A stretch of DNA of 23,221 bases, taken from NCBI GenBank assembly GCA_030041195.1, contig JASHOI010000093.1, positions 1 to 23,221 on the forward strand, in the 5' to 3' direction. A program made the translations under genes and the position numbers. Origin of the DNA: Streptosporangiaceae bacterium. Its GTDB lineage: Bacteria > Actinomycetota > Actinomycetes > Streptosporangiales > Streptosporangiaceae. The first letter of the stretch is position 1. Each line of letters begins with the position of its first letter. The notes beneath the pieces are model-generated. The model was not told the origin of the DNA. It did no database searches and saw nothing but the letters and a program-made list of their open reading frames with translations. Positions 22,223 to 23,221 of this stretch are shown here, piece by piece.

Positions 22223-22921
22223 GTGAAGCTTTCCATCCTGATGCCTGTGTACAACGAACGGGCAACGCTGATCCCCGCGATCAAAGATGTCCTTAATGTT
22301 AATTTCCCCTGCGAAATCGAGCTCGTCATCGTCGACGACGGCAGTACGGACGGTACCAGGGATCTCTACTCGTCTCTGGGTGATGACCCCCGGGTGAGCG
22401 TCCACATGCACAAGCGCAACCGGGGCAAGGGCGCCGCGATCCGCACCGCCGCCACGGTCGCCACCGGCGATTACGTCATCATGTGCGACGCCGACCTTGA
22501 GTACTCGCCGACCGAGATTCCCTCGCTGCTCGCGCCGGTGCTCGCCGAGCAGGCCGAGGTCGTGTACGGCACCAGGACCTTTGGCAGCCACAACTCCTAT
22601 TCCTACGCTTACGTGCTGGGCAACAGGGCGGTCACGACGTTCGCTAACGTCTTGTTCAACTGCTACATCAGCGACCTGGAGACCTGCTTCAAGCTGATGC
22701 CCGCCGACCTTTACCGCAGGCTGCGCATCCGCGAAACCGGTTTCGGCATGGAGGCCGAGATCACCGGCAAGCTGCTGCGGCGCGGCATCCGGCCGTACGA
22801 GGTGCCGATCACCTACAAGGCGCGCACTCGCGAGGCAGGAAAGAAGCTGACCTGGCGCGACGGCGCGGAAGCGCTGTGGATCCTGTTCAAGGAGCGGGTT
22901 GGGCCGCGCCCGGCCGCCTGA
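22223..22921 (+). CDS. Glycosyltransferase family 2, dolichyl-phosphate-mannose-synthase-like
   Basis: The protein has 232 residues, one GT-A domain with no C-terminal helices. Motifs: LSILMPVYNERATL (3-16), LVIVDDGSTDGT (34-45), NRGKGAAIR (66-74), and MCDADLEYSP with the DxD motif (87-96), then DLETCFKLMPADLYRRL and GFGMEAEITGKLLRRG. This is the short DPM1/ArnC-like type that transfers a sugar from a nucleotide donor to a polyprenyl phosphate. The start is GTG 22223; nothing upstream in frame fits the family. It is divergent from the UDP-xylose synthase gene across 126 nt, so UDP-xylose or a derivative is a possible donor, which is inference. Confidence 0.9.
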   Translation: MKLSILMPVYNERATLIPAIKDVLNVNFPCEIELVIVDDGSTDGTRDLYSSLGDDPRVSVHMHKRNRGKGAAIRTAATVATGDYVIMCDADLEYSPTEIPSLLAPVLAEQAEVVYGTRTFGSHNSYSYAYVLGNRAVTTFANVLFNCYISDLETCFKLMPADLYRRLRIRETGFGMEAEITGKLLRRGIRPYEVPITYKARTREAGKKLTWRDGAEALWILFKERVGPRPAA

Positions 22922-22932
22922 TCTACGGTTTC

Positions 22933-22947
22933 CCCCGTTCGCCGGGG
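22933..22947. terminator. Short hairpin between convergent genes
   Basis: CCCCG-TTCGC-CGGGG lies 11 nt after the GT2 stop and 7 nt from the convergent small membrane-protein stop. No T-run. Confidence 0.35.
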
Positions 22948-22954
22948 CGGGACG

Positions 22955-23221
22955 TCAGATCCGCCAGCCCTTCCGCGCCGCGAGCCATGACAGGACGATG
23001 AACACCGGCGCCGCGAGCCCCAGCAGCATCGCGCAGCCGGTGAACGCGCTCTCCACGAAGTTGCCGGAGCTGTGCGAGACGCCGACGCCAAAGTAGTAAG
23101 CGGTGATGACGACCATCAGCACCAGGTAGCCGCCCACGGCGGTGCCCAGGGAGTGCAGGGCCAGCCGCCGCCAGCCGGGTTCCGGCCGCAGGATCGCGCG
23201 CAGCCGCGCCGGGCCCGTCAC
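22955..23221 (-). CDS. Small two-helix membrane protein, possibly cut by the window edge
   Basis: 88 residues are visible. A basic N-terminal stretch (residues 1-22) is followed by two helices: VGGYLVLMVVITAYYFGVGV (about 29-48) and FTGCAMLLGLAAPVFIVLSWLA (about 60-81), separated by a short loop with SHSSGNFVESA, and a basic C-terminus. The first visible codon is a GTG at the last base of the window, so the true start may lie outside. I do not recognise the family; it looks like the small uncharacterised membrane proteins common in actinomycetes. It converges on the GT2 gene. No function can be assigned. Confidence 0.6.
   Translation of the reverse strand: MTGPARLRAILRPEPGWRRLALHSLGTAVGGYLVLMVVITAYYFGVGVSHSSGNFVESAFTGCAMLLGLAAPVFIVLSWLAARKGWRI

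Noticed and set aside
1..23221. tRNA, rRNA, CRISPR array, insertion sequence, integrase or phage genes
   Set aside because: I looked for clover-leaf tRNA patterns, regularly spaced repeats, terminal inverted repeats with a transposase and phage structural proteins, and saw none.

Overview
The window reads as a chromosomal segment of a high-GC actinomycete (Actinomycetota). The evidence is the very strong G/C bias at third codon positions, frequent GTG and TTG starts, and several genes that seem to begin right at a -10 box with no Shine-Dalgarno (leaderless). The protein families also fit: an Lgt of actinobacterial form, an HTH-SRPBCC/VOC pair and a PPOX-type flavoprotein. I cannot name the genus from sequence alone. 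I see no rRNA, tRNA, CRISPR array, transposase or phage gene.

Region 1 (1-8,118) is ordinary metabolic and housekeeping DNA in short units. It holds the 3' end of an MDR alcohol dehydrogenase, a stand-alone PheRS-B3/B4-type protein divergent from a cysteine-free IscA/HesB-like protein, an ArsR-type HTH-SRPBCC gene followed by a glyoxalase-fold gene, an isochorismatase-family hydrolase divergent from a ROK sugar kinase, a DUF885 metallopeptidase-like gene divergent from a GNAT acetyltransferase, then lgt. This part has the clearest regulatory DNA. The HTH-SRPBCC promoter (TTGACA, 18 nt, TATTTT) has a 16-nt palindrome filling the spacer. A 13-bp-arm inverted repeat lies 3' of the hydrolase and shares a 9-mer with its promoter region. 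A two-part hairpin precedes the ROK kinase.

Region 2 (8,118-19,030) is a cell-envelope glycan locus. It has two polytopic membrane proteins that look like GT-C glycosyltransferases, one DUF2142-like membrane protein, a four-helix SMR/EamA-type protein, a GT2-methyltransferase fusion, and a tightly coupled operon of nucleotide-sugar dehydrogenase, GT2 and NAD-dependent epimerase (stop/start overlaps TGATG and GTGA).

Region 3 (19,120-23,221) continues the envelope theme. A UDP-glucuronate decarboxylase (UDP-xylose synthase) is followed by a patatin-like lipase and a PlsC-like acyltransferase in one operon. A divergent DPM-synthase-like GT2 lies beside them, then a small membrane protein cut by the window edge.

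Taken together, regions 2 and 3 contain every functional class needed for a lipid-linked sugar route: nucleotide-sugar oxidation, decarboxylation to a pentose, transfer to a polyprenyl-phosphate carrier by a GT2, flipping by an SMR-type protein, and transfer outside the membrane by a GT-C enzyme. This is the logic of the Gram-negative Arn pathway, here in an actinomycete and next to lipid deacylation/reacylation genes. The assignment to one pathway is inference; the individual protein families are seen in the sequence.
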